From GCA-2705995 sp048267965 (GTDB lineage: Bacteria; Bacteroidota; Bacteroidia; Flavobacteriales_G; Salibacteraceae): 64,000 bases of DNA. A program made the position numbers and the translations under genes. A model generated the notes under the pieces. That model made no database searches. It was not told the DNA's origin and worked only from the letters and a program-made list of their open reading frames with translations. Of the stretch, positions 52,393 through 60,290 are shown one piece after another; positions within the stretch are counted from its first letter, which is position 1; the number at the start of each line of letters is the position of its first letter. The stretch is from contig JBLWWK010000002.1 of the NCBI GenBank assembly GCA_048267965.1, positions 310,001 to 374,000 on the forward strand. The letters run 5' to 3'.

Positions 52393-53085
52393 ATGAAAAA
52401 AACTTTACTACTGTTCTTAGCTATTATGGCTATCTCTTTCGTGCAAGCGCAAAAAGCTTTTGAAGGAACCATTCAATACAAAATCACCTACAAAAATTTA
52501 CCAGACGAAATGGCTGGCATGGAATCGATGCTCCCTCAAGGAACTTCTATTACGATGTCGAAAAACATGACTCGTATGGAGCAAGATTTAGGCGTAAGCG
52601 GTGAAATGATTGTTATTTCAAATAACAAAACTGGCGATCGTACCATTTATGTAGATGCAGGTATGCAAAAACTAAAAACGAATGCTACACAAGAGCAAGC
52701 TGAGTCGATGAACGGAAACGCGCCTGAGGTTTCTATTGAATATGTTGATGGAGAAACACTCGAAATCTTAGGCTATAAAGCCAAAAAAGCAGTGATTACT
52801 ACCAAAGCAGATGTAGCGGGTAGCACAGTTGAATCAAAAACTGTTGTTTACTACACCGATAAAATAGCCAACCCAGATGGCGATGATCGTTTTGGAGAGT
52901 TAAAAGGTTTACCGCTTTACTACGAAATGGAACTTCAAGGAATGACCGTTGTAACCCAAGCTGCTGAAATGACTAAAGGAGTAAGTGAGGCAGACTTTGC
53001 AGAACTAGAAGGTTTTCAAGAAATCACTTTCGAACAATTTCAAGAAATGATGCAAATGGCTGCTGGAGGTGCAGGCGGTATGTAA
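52393..53085 (+). CDS. Exported DUF4412/GLPGLI-like protein
   Basis: 230 aa. Signal peptide MKKTLLLFLAIMAISFVQAQ. The mature region has FEGTIQYKITYKN near the start, IEYVDGETLEILGYKAKKAVI and LKGLPLYYEMELQG, which match DUF4412-type beta-rich proteins (resembling LolA/GLPGLI folds). Function unknown. A Met/Gly-rich tail (MMQMAAGGAGGM) ends it. A promoter-like TCACTTTG lies at 52314-52321 (one mismatch). Confidence 0.7.
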   Translation: MKKTLLLFLAIMAISFVQAQKAFEGTIQYKITYKNLPDEMAGMESMLPQGTSITMSKNMTRMEQDLGVSGEMIVISNNKTGDRTIYVDAGMQKLKTNATQEQAESMNGNAPEVSIEYVDGETLEILGYKAKKAVITTKADVAGSTVESKTVVYYTDKIANPDGDDRFGELKGLPLYYEMELQGMTVVTQAAEMTKGVSEADFAELEGFQEITFEQFQEMMQMAAGGAGGM

Positions 53086-53117
53086 TCTCTTTCTTTTCGA
53101 ACAACCTTATTTTCTAT

Positions 53118-53148
53118 AAAAAGCCGCTAGTTATTCTAGGGGCTTTTT
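53118..53148 (+). terminator. Rho-independent terminator after the DUF4412-like gene
   Basis: Stem AAAAAGCC-g-CTAG with CTAG-g-GGCTTTTT, loop TTATT; the A and T runs make it potentially bidirectional. Confidence 0.85.
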
Positions 53149-53211
53149 CTTTTTTCGGTGCAACTGTTTAAAACTACTCTACGCAATAATTAATCTACAA
53201 GTGTTGTTTTC

Positions 53212-53219
53212 TATTTTTG
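53212..53219 (+). promoter_or_regulatory. -7 element TATTTTTG for ftsK
   Basis: Exact TAnnTTTG, 24 nt before the ATG at 53244. AGGGAG follows about 8 nt before the start and may help ribosome binding. Confidence 0.6.
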
Positions 53220-53243
53220 ACACCTAGTAGGGAGTAATACTGT

Positions 53244-55823
53244 ATGGCCAAAAACAGAAATACATTTATAAAGCGCGGAGATGAAAACACCGAAAACTCA
53301 TCTTCTACCAAGAAATCGAAGCAAAAAACAAAAAAACCTTTTGCCAAGTTCACCTTTAAAAAAGCACCCGCCTTTTTAAGAGACGAACGGTTTCAAAAAG
53401 CAATTGGGTTATTACTCATTCTGATCTCGATTTACTTTTTAATTGCTTTTACCTCTTTCGTTTTTACCGGAAACAACGATCAAAGCATCCTCAACACTCC
53501 CGTTACCGAATTGGTAGACGGACAAGTAATTCAGAACTGGTTAGGGAAAACTGGGGCAGTGATTGCTCAACAATTTATTGGAGATTGGTTCGGAATTGCC
53601 GCTTTTGTGTTTGTAGTTTTATTCTTTTTAGCGGGCTTCAAAATACTGTTTAAAATCAATTTAATTGCACCCAGCAATGTAGCCAAATACTCTTTATTCA
53701 CCTTGCTTTGGGTACCTTCTACCCTCGGTTTTCTATTCGATTCAGCACCCTACACTTTCTTGGGCGGTGGTATTGGTAGCGTGGTAGATAATATGCTCGT
53801 GCTTTTACTAGGCGAGGTAGGAACCGGTTTACTCCTCTTCTTTGCTTTGGCCGCCTTTGTAATTATCAACTTCGATATAAACCTGAACTTAAAACCTAAA
53901 CCAACTGAACAGCCAGAAACTGATTCTACATCTCCTGAAGCTCATTACGAAGCACAGTCAGCTTTAGAAAAAGACGAGCATTTTGAAGAAACTAAGAATT
54001 GGGTTCCTTCTGTTGAAGAAGAAAAAGAAGCTGAAGAAAAACAACCCGAAAAAACGGAAGCAACTGTTGAAGAGCCCGAATCAGAAATAGATCTTAGTAA
54101 CTCAACTTCTTCCCAAAAAGAACCCCAGGTCGAAAAAGCCGAAGACGATACTAATTTCAGTTTTGAGGTAACTGAAAACGAAGAAAAATCGGTTCCTACC
54201 GAAAAGAATAACGAAAAGGCAGAAGACGAAAGTGACGAGCCTAGTTTCGAGGTTACCGAGGCGGCAGAAGAAAACGAACTAAAAAAATCGGAGCTGAACG
54301 ATAAAGTGAAAGAGTTTGGAGAGTACGACCCCACACTCGATTTACCGAAATTTCAATTACCTCCGGTAGATTATTTAGAAGATCATGGTGGCGGTAAAAT
54401 CAAAGTAAACCGCGAAGAGCTTGAAGCCAACAAAAACAAGATTGTAGACACTTTGCGCAATTACAAAATTGAAATTGCACAAATTAAAGCGACTATTGGC
54501 CCTACCGTTACCCTTTACGAAATTGTGCCAGAAGCAGGCGTTCGTATTTCTAAAATTAAAAACTTAGAAGACGATATCGCCTTGAGTTTATCGGCTTTAG
54601 GTATTCGAATTATTGCTCCCATTCCGGGTAAAGGAACCATCGGTATTGAGGTGCCCAACCAAGACCCCGATATTGTATCGATGCGCAGTATGATGACTGC
54701 CGATAAGTTTCAGAACTCTAAAATGGCGCTTCCGGTAGCTTTAGGAAAAACCATTAGCAACGAAACTTTTGTTACTGATTTGGCTAAAATGCCTCACCTA
54801 TTAATGGCAGGAGCCACTGGACAGGGGAAATCAGTAGGTTTAAACGTTATTCTAACTTCGTTGTTATACAAGAAGCACCCTTCGCAAGTGAAGTTTGTTT
54901 TGGTAGATCCGAAAAAAGTTGAATTAACACTCTTCAATAAAATTGAGCGCCATTATTTAGCGAAACTTCCCGATACGGAAGAAGCTATTATTACAGATAC
55001 TAAAAAGGTGATTAACACCTTAAATAGTTTATGTATCGAAATGGATCAGCGTTACGATTTGCTGAAAGATGCTATGGTTCGTAACATTCGTGAGTACAAT
55101 CAAAAGTTTGTACAGCGTAAACTAAACCCCGAAAAAGGTCACCGTTACTTACCGTATATAGTTCTGGTTATTGATGAGTTTGCCGATTTAATTATGACAG
55201 CTGGTAAAGAGGTGGAAACTCCCATTGCACGATTAGCACAGTTGGCTAGGGCTATTGGTATTCACTTAATTGTGGCTACGCAAAGACCATCTGTAAACGT
55301 TATAACCGGTATTATTAAAGCGAATTTCCCGGCCCGAATAGCTTTTAGAGTAACCTCTAAAATAGATTCGAGAACCATTCTTGATGCAGGAGGAGCCGAT
55401 CAATTAATTGGTCGTGGTGATATGCTGCTAAGTTTAGGTGGCGATTTAATACGCTTACAATGTGCTTTTGTTGACACTCCTGAAGTGGAAGAAATCACTG
55501 ATTTTATTGGAAATCAGCAAGCGTATCCGGAAGCTTTATTATTGCCTGAGTATGTAGGCGAAGATGGCGAAAGTTCACCGGGAGATATTGACCCGAAAGA
55601 CCGCGATGCTCTTTTTGAAGATGCGGCCAGAATAATTGTACAGCACCAGCAAGGTTCGGCTTCTTTGCTTCAAAGAAGGCTGAAATTGGGTTACAACCGC
55701 GCAGGTAGAATTGTAGATCAATTAGAGGCAGCTGGCATTATTGGGCCTTTTGAAGGCAGCAAAGCTAGACAGGTATTAATACCTGATGAAATGGCTTTGG
55801 AACAGTTATTGAATAACGAGTAG
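53244..55823 (+). CDS. ftsK: DNA translocase FtsK
   Basis: 859 aa septal DNA pump that moves chromosome termini and activates XerCD dimer resolution. Four membrane helices (~55-80, 108-130, 148-168, 182-208), a Glu-rich linker (~215-360), the RecA-like motor (~370-770) with Walker A GATGQGKSVGLNVIL, VLVDPKKVELTLF, LVIDEFADLIM, and ATQRPSVNVITG. The C-terminal gamma winged helix (~790-855: ASLLQRRLKLGYNRAGRIVDQLE) reads polar DNA motifs (KOPS). The linker is shorter than in E. coli (1329 aa), as in many phyla. LolA-like gene follows by 11 nt. Confidence 0.97.
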   Translation: MAKNRNTFIKRGDENTENSSSTKKSKQKTKKPFAKFTFKKAPAFLRDERFQKAIGLLLILISIYFLIAFTSFVFTGNNDQSILNTPVTELVDGQVIQNWLGKTGAVIAQQFIGDWFGIAAFVFVVLFFLAGFKILFKINLIAPSNVAKYSLFTLLWVPSTLGFLFDSAPYTFLGGGIGSVVDNMLVLLLGEVGTGLLLFFALAAFVIINFDINLNLKPKPTEQPETDSTSPEAHYEAQSALEKDEHFEETKNWVPSVEEEKEAEEKQPEKTEATVEEPESEIDLSNSTSSQKEPQVEKAEDDTNFSFEVTENEEKSVPTEKNNEKAEDESDEPSFEVTEAAEENELKKSELNDKVKEFGEYDPTLDLPKFQLPPVDYLEDHGGGKIKVNREELEANKNKIVDTLRNYKIEIAQIKATIGPTVTLYEIVPEAGVRISKIKNLEDDIALSLSALGIRIIAPIPGKGTIGIEVPNQDPDIVSMRSMMTADKFQNSKMALPVALGKTISNETFVTDLAKMPHLLMAGATGQGKSVGLNVILTSLLYKKHPSQVKFVLVDPKKVELTLFNKIERHYLAKLPDTEEAIITDTKKVINTLNSLCIEMDQRYDLLKDAMVRNIREYNQKFVQRKLNPEKGHRYLPYIVLVIDEFADLIMTAGKEVETPIARLAQLARAIGIHLIVATQRPSVNVITGIIKANFPARIAFRVTSKIDSRTILDAGGADQLIGRGDMLLSLGGDLIRLQCAFVDTPEVEEITDFIGNQQAYPEALLLPEYVGEDGESSPGDIDPKDRDALFEDAARIIVQHQQGSASLLQRRLKLGYNRAGRIVDQLEAAGIIGPFEGSKARQVLIPDEMALEQLLNNE

Positions 55824-55834
55824 AAAAGATAAAA

Positions 55835-56518
55835 ATGACAACAACGATGAAAACTATTCTTACCAGTTTACTTTTAATCTTTACGTTCAGCACATCACTG
55901 TTTGCACAACAGGCAGGAGATGATGTAGACATGAAGGACCCGAAGGCAAAAGCTATATTAGACCAACTTAGTAAAAAGAATAAATCGTATTCAACCATAG
56001 TAGCCCAATTTGATTACCGTTTGCAAAATAAAGATGCGGGAATTGATGAAACTCAAAAAGGAGACATCAAAATTAAAGGCGACAAATATTTTCTCAATAT
56101 GGCTGGTCAGCAAATTATTTCTGACGGTAAAAAAATCTACACATGGATTCCTGAAATTGAAGAATTACAGATAAAGTGGGCAGAAGAAGACGATGAAGAA
56201 GGGTTAATTAGTCCTTCAGATATTTTCACCTTGTACGAAAGTGGTTTTAATTACAAATATGCAGGAACGCAAACAATGGATGGCGTTGAAGTAGAAGTGA
56301 TTAAACTTTATCCAGAAAAAGCAGATAAGCCATACCACACTGCCATCTTATACGTTAAAAAAGCAGCCATGGAAGTAAAAGCCTTTGAAACAAGAGGTAA
56401 AGATGGCAACACATACACCTTTAAACTAACCGAATTTGCAGCTAATCGTCCGTTAAACGATCAGGTCTTCACATTCGACAAGAGTAAAGCATTAGATATT
56501 ATCGACTTCACAGAGTAA
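55835..56518 (+). CDS. LolA-like outer-membrane lipoprotein carrier protein
   Basis: 227 aa. Signal peptide (TILTSLLLIFTFSTSLFAQ), then the LolA/LppX half-barrel: AILDQLSKKNKSYSTIVAQFDYRLQ, GDIKIKGDKYFLNMAGQQIISDGKKIYTW, and AILYVKKAAMEVKAF. It would shuttle lipoproteins across the periplasm, though Bacteroidota have several paralogues. Likely co-transcribed with ftsK, a pairing also known in other phyla (ftsK-lolA). An internal ATG at 55847 is an alternative start. Confidence 0.88.
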   Translation: MTTTMKTILTSLLLIFTFSTSLFAQQAGDDVDMKDPKAKAILDQLSKKNKSYSTIVAQFDYRLQNKDAGIDETQKGDIKIKGDKYFLNMAGQQIISDGKKIYTWIPEIEELQIKWAEEDDEEGLISPSDIFTLYESGFNYKYAGTQTMDGVEVEVIKLYPEKADKPYHTAILYVKKAAMEVKAFETRGKDGNTYTFKLTEFAANRPLNDQVFTFDKSKALDIIDFTE

Positions 56519-56567
56519 CTTTAACATCAAATTTTACTAAACTGATAAAAATCATTTCGCTAAAAGG

Positions 56568-56577
56568 AAGGTACCTT
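56568..56577. promoter_or_regulatory. Palindrome AAGGTACCTT at the desaturase promoter
   Basis: A 10-bp perfect palindrome whose last base is the first of the -7 element. Possible operator; the regulator is not identified. Confidence 0.35.
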
Positions 56578-56584
56578 ACCTTTG
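56577..56584 (+). promoter_or_regulatory. -7 element TACCTTTG for the desaturase
   Basis: Exact TAnnTTTG, 61 nt before the ATG at 56646 with TTTC at 56555-56558 as a weak -33. The leader is relatively long and T-rich. Confidence 0.55.
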
Positions 56585-56645
56585 TTTTGGCGAGATTTAT
56601 TATTTTCCGCCTTTCATCATCTTTTTTGCAATTTTATTTTTTTTA

Positions 56646-57746
56646 ATGACAACACAATATCCCAGATTTTCTTCTTCGAAGAAATCAGAATTCGACAGTA
56701 CTCTTCAAAAAAGAGTCAACGAATATTTTAAGACCAACAACATCAACAAACAAGGTGATTATAGAATCTGGATCAAAACAGTTTTTATGATTAGTTTATG
56801 GTTTGTGCCTTACATCTTAATGATGACGGGTGTTGTATCAAGCGCTTGGGGCGTTTGGATTTCGTATGCTATTATGGGCGTTGCTATGGCAGGTATAGGC
56901 CTTACCGTTATGCACGATGCATGTCACGGATCATTCTCTAAAAACAAAACTATCAACCAATTAATGGGTTACACGCTAAATATGTTAGGCGGTACTGCCT
57001 TTACTTGGATGGTTCAACATAACGTTTTACACCACACTTATACCAACGTTGATGGTGTAGACGAAGATATTACCCATGGATCGATCTTACGATTGGCTCC
57101 TTCTCAACAGCATCATTTCATGCACCGTTTTCAAGTGGTTTACGCTTGGGTGCTGTATGGTTTAATGACCATTTCATGGACGACTGCTAAAGATTTTATT
57201 CGTCTTCAGCGCTACAAAGAGATGAATTTGATTAAATCTCAAGGTAGAACCTACAAAGGTGTAATGACCGAGATTATTCTATCTAAAGTTCTTTACTACG
57301 GTTACGCTTTGGTTTTACCCATGTTTATAATTGACCAACCTTGGTATTTGATTTTAGGTTCTTACGCCACCTTGCATTTTATTGCTGGATTAATCTTGGG
57401 GCTAATTTTTCAACCTGCACACGTAATGGAAGATACTGCCTTCCCTACTCCAGACGAAAACAATACCATAGACAACCAACGCGCAATTCATCAAATTACT
57501 ACAACTACCAACTTTGCAACAAAAAGCACGTTGTTCTCTTGGTTTGCAGGTGGATTAAATTTTCAGATAGAACACCATTTGTTCCCGAATATCTGTCACG
57601 TTCACTACAAGAAAATTTCAAAGATTGTAAAAGCTACGGCAGAAGAATTTGATTTACCGTATCACAATCAGCCCACTTTTGCACATGCTGTTTTTTATCA
57701 CGGTAGAATGCTTTATAAAATGGGAAAACCCATTAAAGCAGCTTAA
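56646..57746 (+). CDS. Membrane fatty acid desaturase
   Basis: 366 aa integral-membrane di-iron desaturase. The three histidine boxes are TVMHDACHGSF, QHNVLHHTYTN and FQIEHHLFPN (QIEHH, as in front-end and linoleoyl-type enzymes). Four hydrophobic segments surround them. Acyl substrate and regiospecificity cannot be read. Monocistronic, ended by a long terminator. Confidence 0.93.
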   Translation: MTTQYPRFSSSKKSEFDSTLQKRVNEYFKTNNINKQGDYRIWIKTVFMISLWFVPYILMMTGVVSSAWGVWISYAIMGVAMAGIGLTVMHDACHGSFSKNKTINQLMGYTLNMLGGTAFTWMVQHNVLHHTYTNVDGVDEDITHGSILRLAPSQQHHFMHRFQVVYAWVLYGLMTISWTTAKDFIRLQRYKEMNLIKSQGRTYKGVMTEIILSKVLYYGYALVLPMFIIDQPWYLILGSYATLHFIAGLILGLIFQPAHVMEDTAFPTPDENNTIDNQRAIHQITTTTNFATKSTLFSWFAGGLNFQIEHHLFPNICHVHYKKISKIVKATAEEFDLPYHNQPTFAHAVFYHGRMLYKMGKPIKAA

Positions 57747-57771
57747 TACAAGCTCGAAATAAACTATTTTT

Positions 57772-57803
57772 AAAAGGCCAAATTCTGAGAATTTGGCCTT
57801 TTT
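57772..57803 (+). terminator. Rho-independent terminator after the desaturase
   Basis: Long inverted repeat AAGGCCAAATTCT / AGAATTTGGCCTT around a short loop near 57787, followed by a T-run. Confidence 0.93.
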
Positions 57804-57873
57804 CGTTAAAGTACGTTAACCCAATACTATAGACCCAAGAATATGGTTTATCTCCTAAATCTAATTTATAGTT

Positions 57874-59220
57874 ATGGAACCTAATCAAGAAACTTCACCC
57901 GCCACTACAGAACCCCAAGAAAGCTTTTGGAAACGCAATGCGCCCATGCTAAAAGCTGCCCTCATTTTTATTCTAGTCTTGCTTTTACTCGTGCCTAAAA
58001 CCATGATTGAAGACTTGATTAGAGAGCGTAAATACCGCCAAAACGAAGTGCTCGAAGAAATTGCCCAATCGTGGGGAACGGCACAAGAAGTTTCTGGACC
58101 CATTCTGGTTTTACCGTATAAGACCTACTACAAAAACAGCGACAACCAGCTGATTAAAACCACTAAAGAAGCCTATTTCTTACCAGAAAATTTAACGGTA
58201 GAAGGAACCTTAGAACCTTCCCAATTACACAGAAGCATCTACGATGTGGTGGTATACAAATCAGACTTAAAACTCAAGGGCAATTTTGAGTTTCCGAACA
58301 TTGAAGAACTCAAATTAGACTCCCAAGATGTGTATTGGGAAGATGCTCGTATTATTCTAGGACTTACAGATTTACGCGGAATCGATAACGATTTAGCTAT
58401 TGAAGTAAACGGAAAAAAACACGTATTTAACCCAGGAGTGGGAGATGGAAATCTATTACAACGAGGTGTGCAAACCAGCCTGCCCATTGATCTTACAGCA
58501 GGAACTGCTCCTTTTCAATTCCAACTCGATTTAAAGTTAAAAGGAACTGAAAACATTCAATTTCAGCCCGTAGGCAAATCTACCGATGTAACACTTACCT
58601 CTAAATGGAAAGACCCGAGTTTTGTTGGTAATTTTAGTCCTGATCAGCGAGAAGTATCACAAGATGGATTTACTGTCAATTGGAACATTATTCATCTTAA
58701 TCGCAATTTTCCGCAAAGTTGGAAAGCAAATTCTTACAATTTTAACCAAAGTGCATTTGGCGTGAACTTGATACTACCTATCGACCATTATCAAAAATCG
58801 ACACGCTCAGTAAAATACGCCATTTTGTTTATTGCACTCACCTTTCTCATCTTCTTCTTCATTGAGTTAATCAATAAGCGAAAAGTGCATCCTATTCAGT
58901 ACATTCTCATTGGTTTAGCGTTAATTATCTTCTACATATTATTGGTGTCGATTTCAGAACAATGGAATTTTAATGGCGCTTATTTAGTATCGGCAGGAGC
59001 CACTATCACGTTGATTTCGCTCTACGCTAAAAGTATCTTTAAACAGAATTCTTTTACCCTAATTACAGGCGGAAGCCTTACCGTACTCTACGGATTTATT
59101 TTCACCATTATACAGTTGCAAGATTTTGCTTTGCTTATTGGTAGCATCGGTTTGTTCTTAATCATCGCAGCGTTAATGTATTTCAGCCGAAAAATTGATT
59201 GGTACAATGGCTTAAAATAA
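57874..59220 (+). CDS. creD: CreD family inner-membrane protein
   Basis: 448 aa. One N-terminal membrane helix (LKAALIFILVLLLLVP), a large periplasmic part (~50-300; RERKYRQNEVLEEIAQSWG, GPILVLPYKTYY, FPNIEELKLDSQDVYWEDARIILGLTDLRGI), and a cluster of about six helices at the C-terminus (~310-445). These match CreD, an envelope-integrity protein linked to beta-lactam response in proteobacteria; the role here is inferred. Monocistronic. Confidence 0.9.
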   Translation: MEPNQETSPATTEPQESFWKRNAPMLKAALIFILVLLLLVPKTMIEDLIRERKYRQNEVLEEIAQSWGTAQEVSGPILVLPYKTYYKNSDNQLIKTTKEAYFLPENLTVEGTLEPSQLHRSIYDVVVYKSDLKLKGNFEFPNIEELKLDSQDVYWEDARIILGLTDLRGIDNDLAIEVNGKKHVFNPGVGDGNLLQRGVQTSLPIDLTAGTAPFQFQLDLKLKGTENIQFQPVGKSTDVTLTSKWKDPSFVGNFSPDQREVSQDGFTVNWNIIHLNRNFPQSWKANSYNFNQSAFGVNLILPIDHYQKSTRSVKYAILFIALTFLIFFFIELINKRKVHPIQYILIGLALIIFYILLVSISEQWNFNGAYLVSAGATITLISLYAKSIFKQNSFTLITGGSLTVLYGFIFTIIQLQDFALLIGSIGLFLIIAALMYFSRKIDWYNGLK

Positions 59221-59244
59221 TGTAGTAAAGAAAACCATAGAAGG

Positions 59245-59276
59245 ATCCCGGTTCCTACCAGAATCGGGATTTTTTT
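59245..59276 (+). terminator. Terminator after creD with GTTCCTACC in its loop
   Basis: Stem ATCCCG (59245-59250) with CGGGAT (59265-59270), then six T. The 14-nt loop contains GTTCCTACC; with the last stem G it forms the full word GGTTCCTACC (59250-59259). Confidence 0.85.
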
Positions 59277-59301
59277 ATGCTTTTAAACTCACCATAAAAT
59301 C

Positions 59302-59336
59302 AAAAAAAAAGATGAAAATCATTGATTTCCATCTTT
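59302..59336 (-). terminator. Rho-independent terminator of the guaA-LysM-hemF operon
   Basis: On the minus strand, stem AAAGATG-x-AAATC / GATTT-x-CATCTTT with loop of 3 nt is followed by a T-run (plus-strand A 59302-59310). It is about 50 bp past the hemF stop. Confidence 0.85.
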
Positions 59337-59387
59337 ACTGTTCTTTTTAAACCGTTGAGCTGAGAAAGTAAATGAATTAACGGCTGG

Positions 59388-60290
59388 TTAAAGATTTACC
59401 CAGTCGATTTCTTTTTTCAATAAATCAAGGGTTTTCTGCTCTTCTGAATTGGGCGTTGGTTCAAAGTTGTATTCCCAACCCGCGGTTTTGGGTAAGCTCA
59501 TTAAAATAGACTCTATTCGTCCGCTGGTTTCTAAACCGAACTTTGTTCCTTTATCGTACACTAAATTAAACTCAACATATCTGCCTCGTCTTAATTTTTG
59601 CCATTCTTGATGTTGAGGCTCAAAAGGTATGGATTCGTTCACTCCCATTAAATGCGTGTAAATAGGAGCAAATTCGGATCCTACTGCTTTTACATAATCA
59701 AAAATATGCTGCTTCGAATGGCCAGTAGATTCTTCGTTTAATCGATCGAAGAAAATTCCACCTACTCCTCTGGTTTCGTTGCGGTGTGGAATAAAGAAAT
59801 AATCGTCTGCCCACTTTTTATGGTCTGGATAGAAATTAGCATCGAACTGATCTGCCACCTTTTTAAGTTGTTGATGGAACCAAGCGGCTTGGTCTTTCTT
59901 CACGTAATGGGGTGTAAGATCGATACCGCCACCAAACCAATACGTTTCACCTTCGATTTCGAAATAGCGCGTATTCATGTGAATGATAGGAACCATAGGA
60001 CTTTTCGGATGAATCACAATCGAAATTCCGCAAGCGAAAAACTCGTCTTTTTCTAGTTGAAGTGCCTTTTTGATGTTGGCTGGTAGTTTTCCGTGAACAG
60101 CAGAAAAGTTAACCCCACCTTTCTCAAGAATATTTCCTTCTTGAATTACACGGGTTCTTCCGCCACCGCCACCATCGCGTTCCCACAAATCTTCTTGAAA
60201 TTTCCCTTTGCCATCTTTTGCTTCTAAGGCTTGGCAAATTTGATCTTGTAATTCTTTAAACCAGTCAGAAATTTCTTCTCTATTGGGCAT
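59388..60290 (-). CDS. hemF: Oxygen-dependent coproporphyrinogen III oxidase
   Basis: 300 aa enzyme that oxidatively decarboxylates coproporphyrinogen III in haem synthesis. Conserved regions: GGGGRTRVIQEGNILEKGGV, NFSAVHGKLP, YWFGGGIDLTPHYV, HRNETRGVGGIFFDRLNE and RRGRYVEFNLVYDKGTKFGL. Length typical. Its ATG overlaps the LysM gene stop (TAATG). Confidence 0.97.
   Translation of the reverse strand: MPNREEISDWFKELQDQICQALEAKDGKGKFQEDLWERDGGGGGRTRVIQEGNILEKGGVNFSAVHGKLPANIKKALQLEKDEFFACGISIVIHPKSPMVPIIHMNTRYFEIEGETYWFGGGIDLTPHYVKKDQAAWFHQQLKKVADQFDANFYPDHKKWADDYFFIPHRNETRGVGGIFFDRLNEESTGHSKQHIFDYVKAVGSEFAPIYTHLMGVNESIPFEPQHQEWQKLRRGRYVEFNLVYDKGTKFGLETSGRIESILMSLPKTAGWEYNFEPTPNSEEQKTLDLLKKEIDWVNL

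Noticed and set aside
728..58212. GAAGGAACC (and GGTTCCTTC) as part of the same repeat family
   Set aside because: It is frequent, but every copy I saw lies inside a gene, mostly reading Glu-Gly-Thr, so codon preference is enough to explain it.
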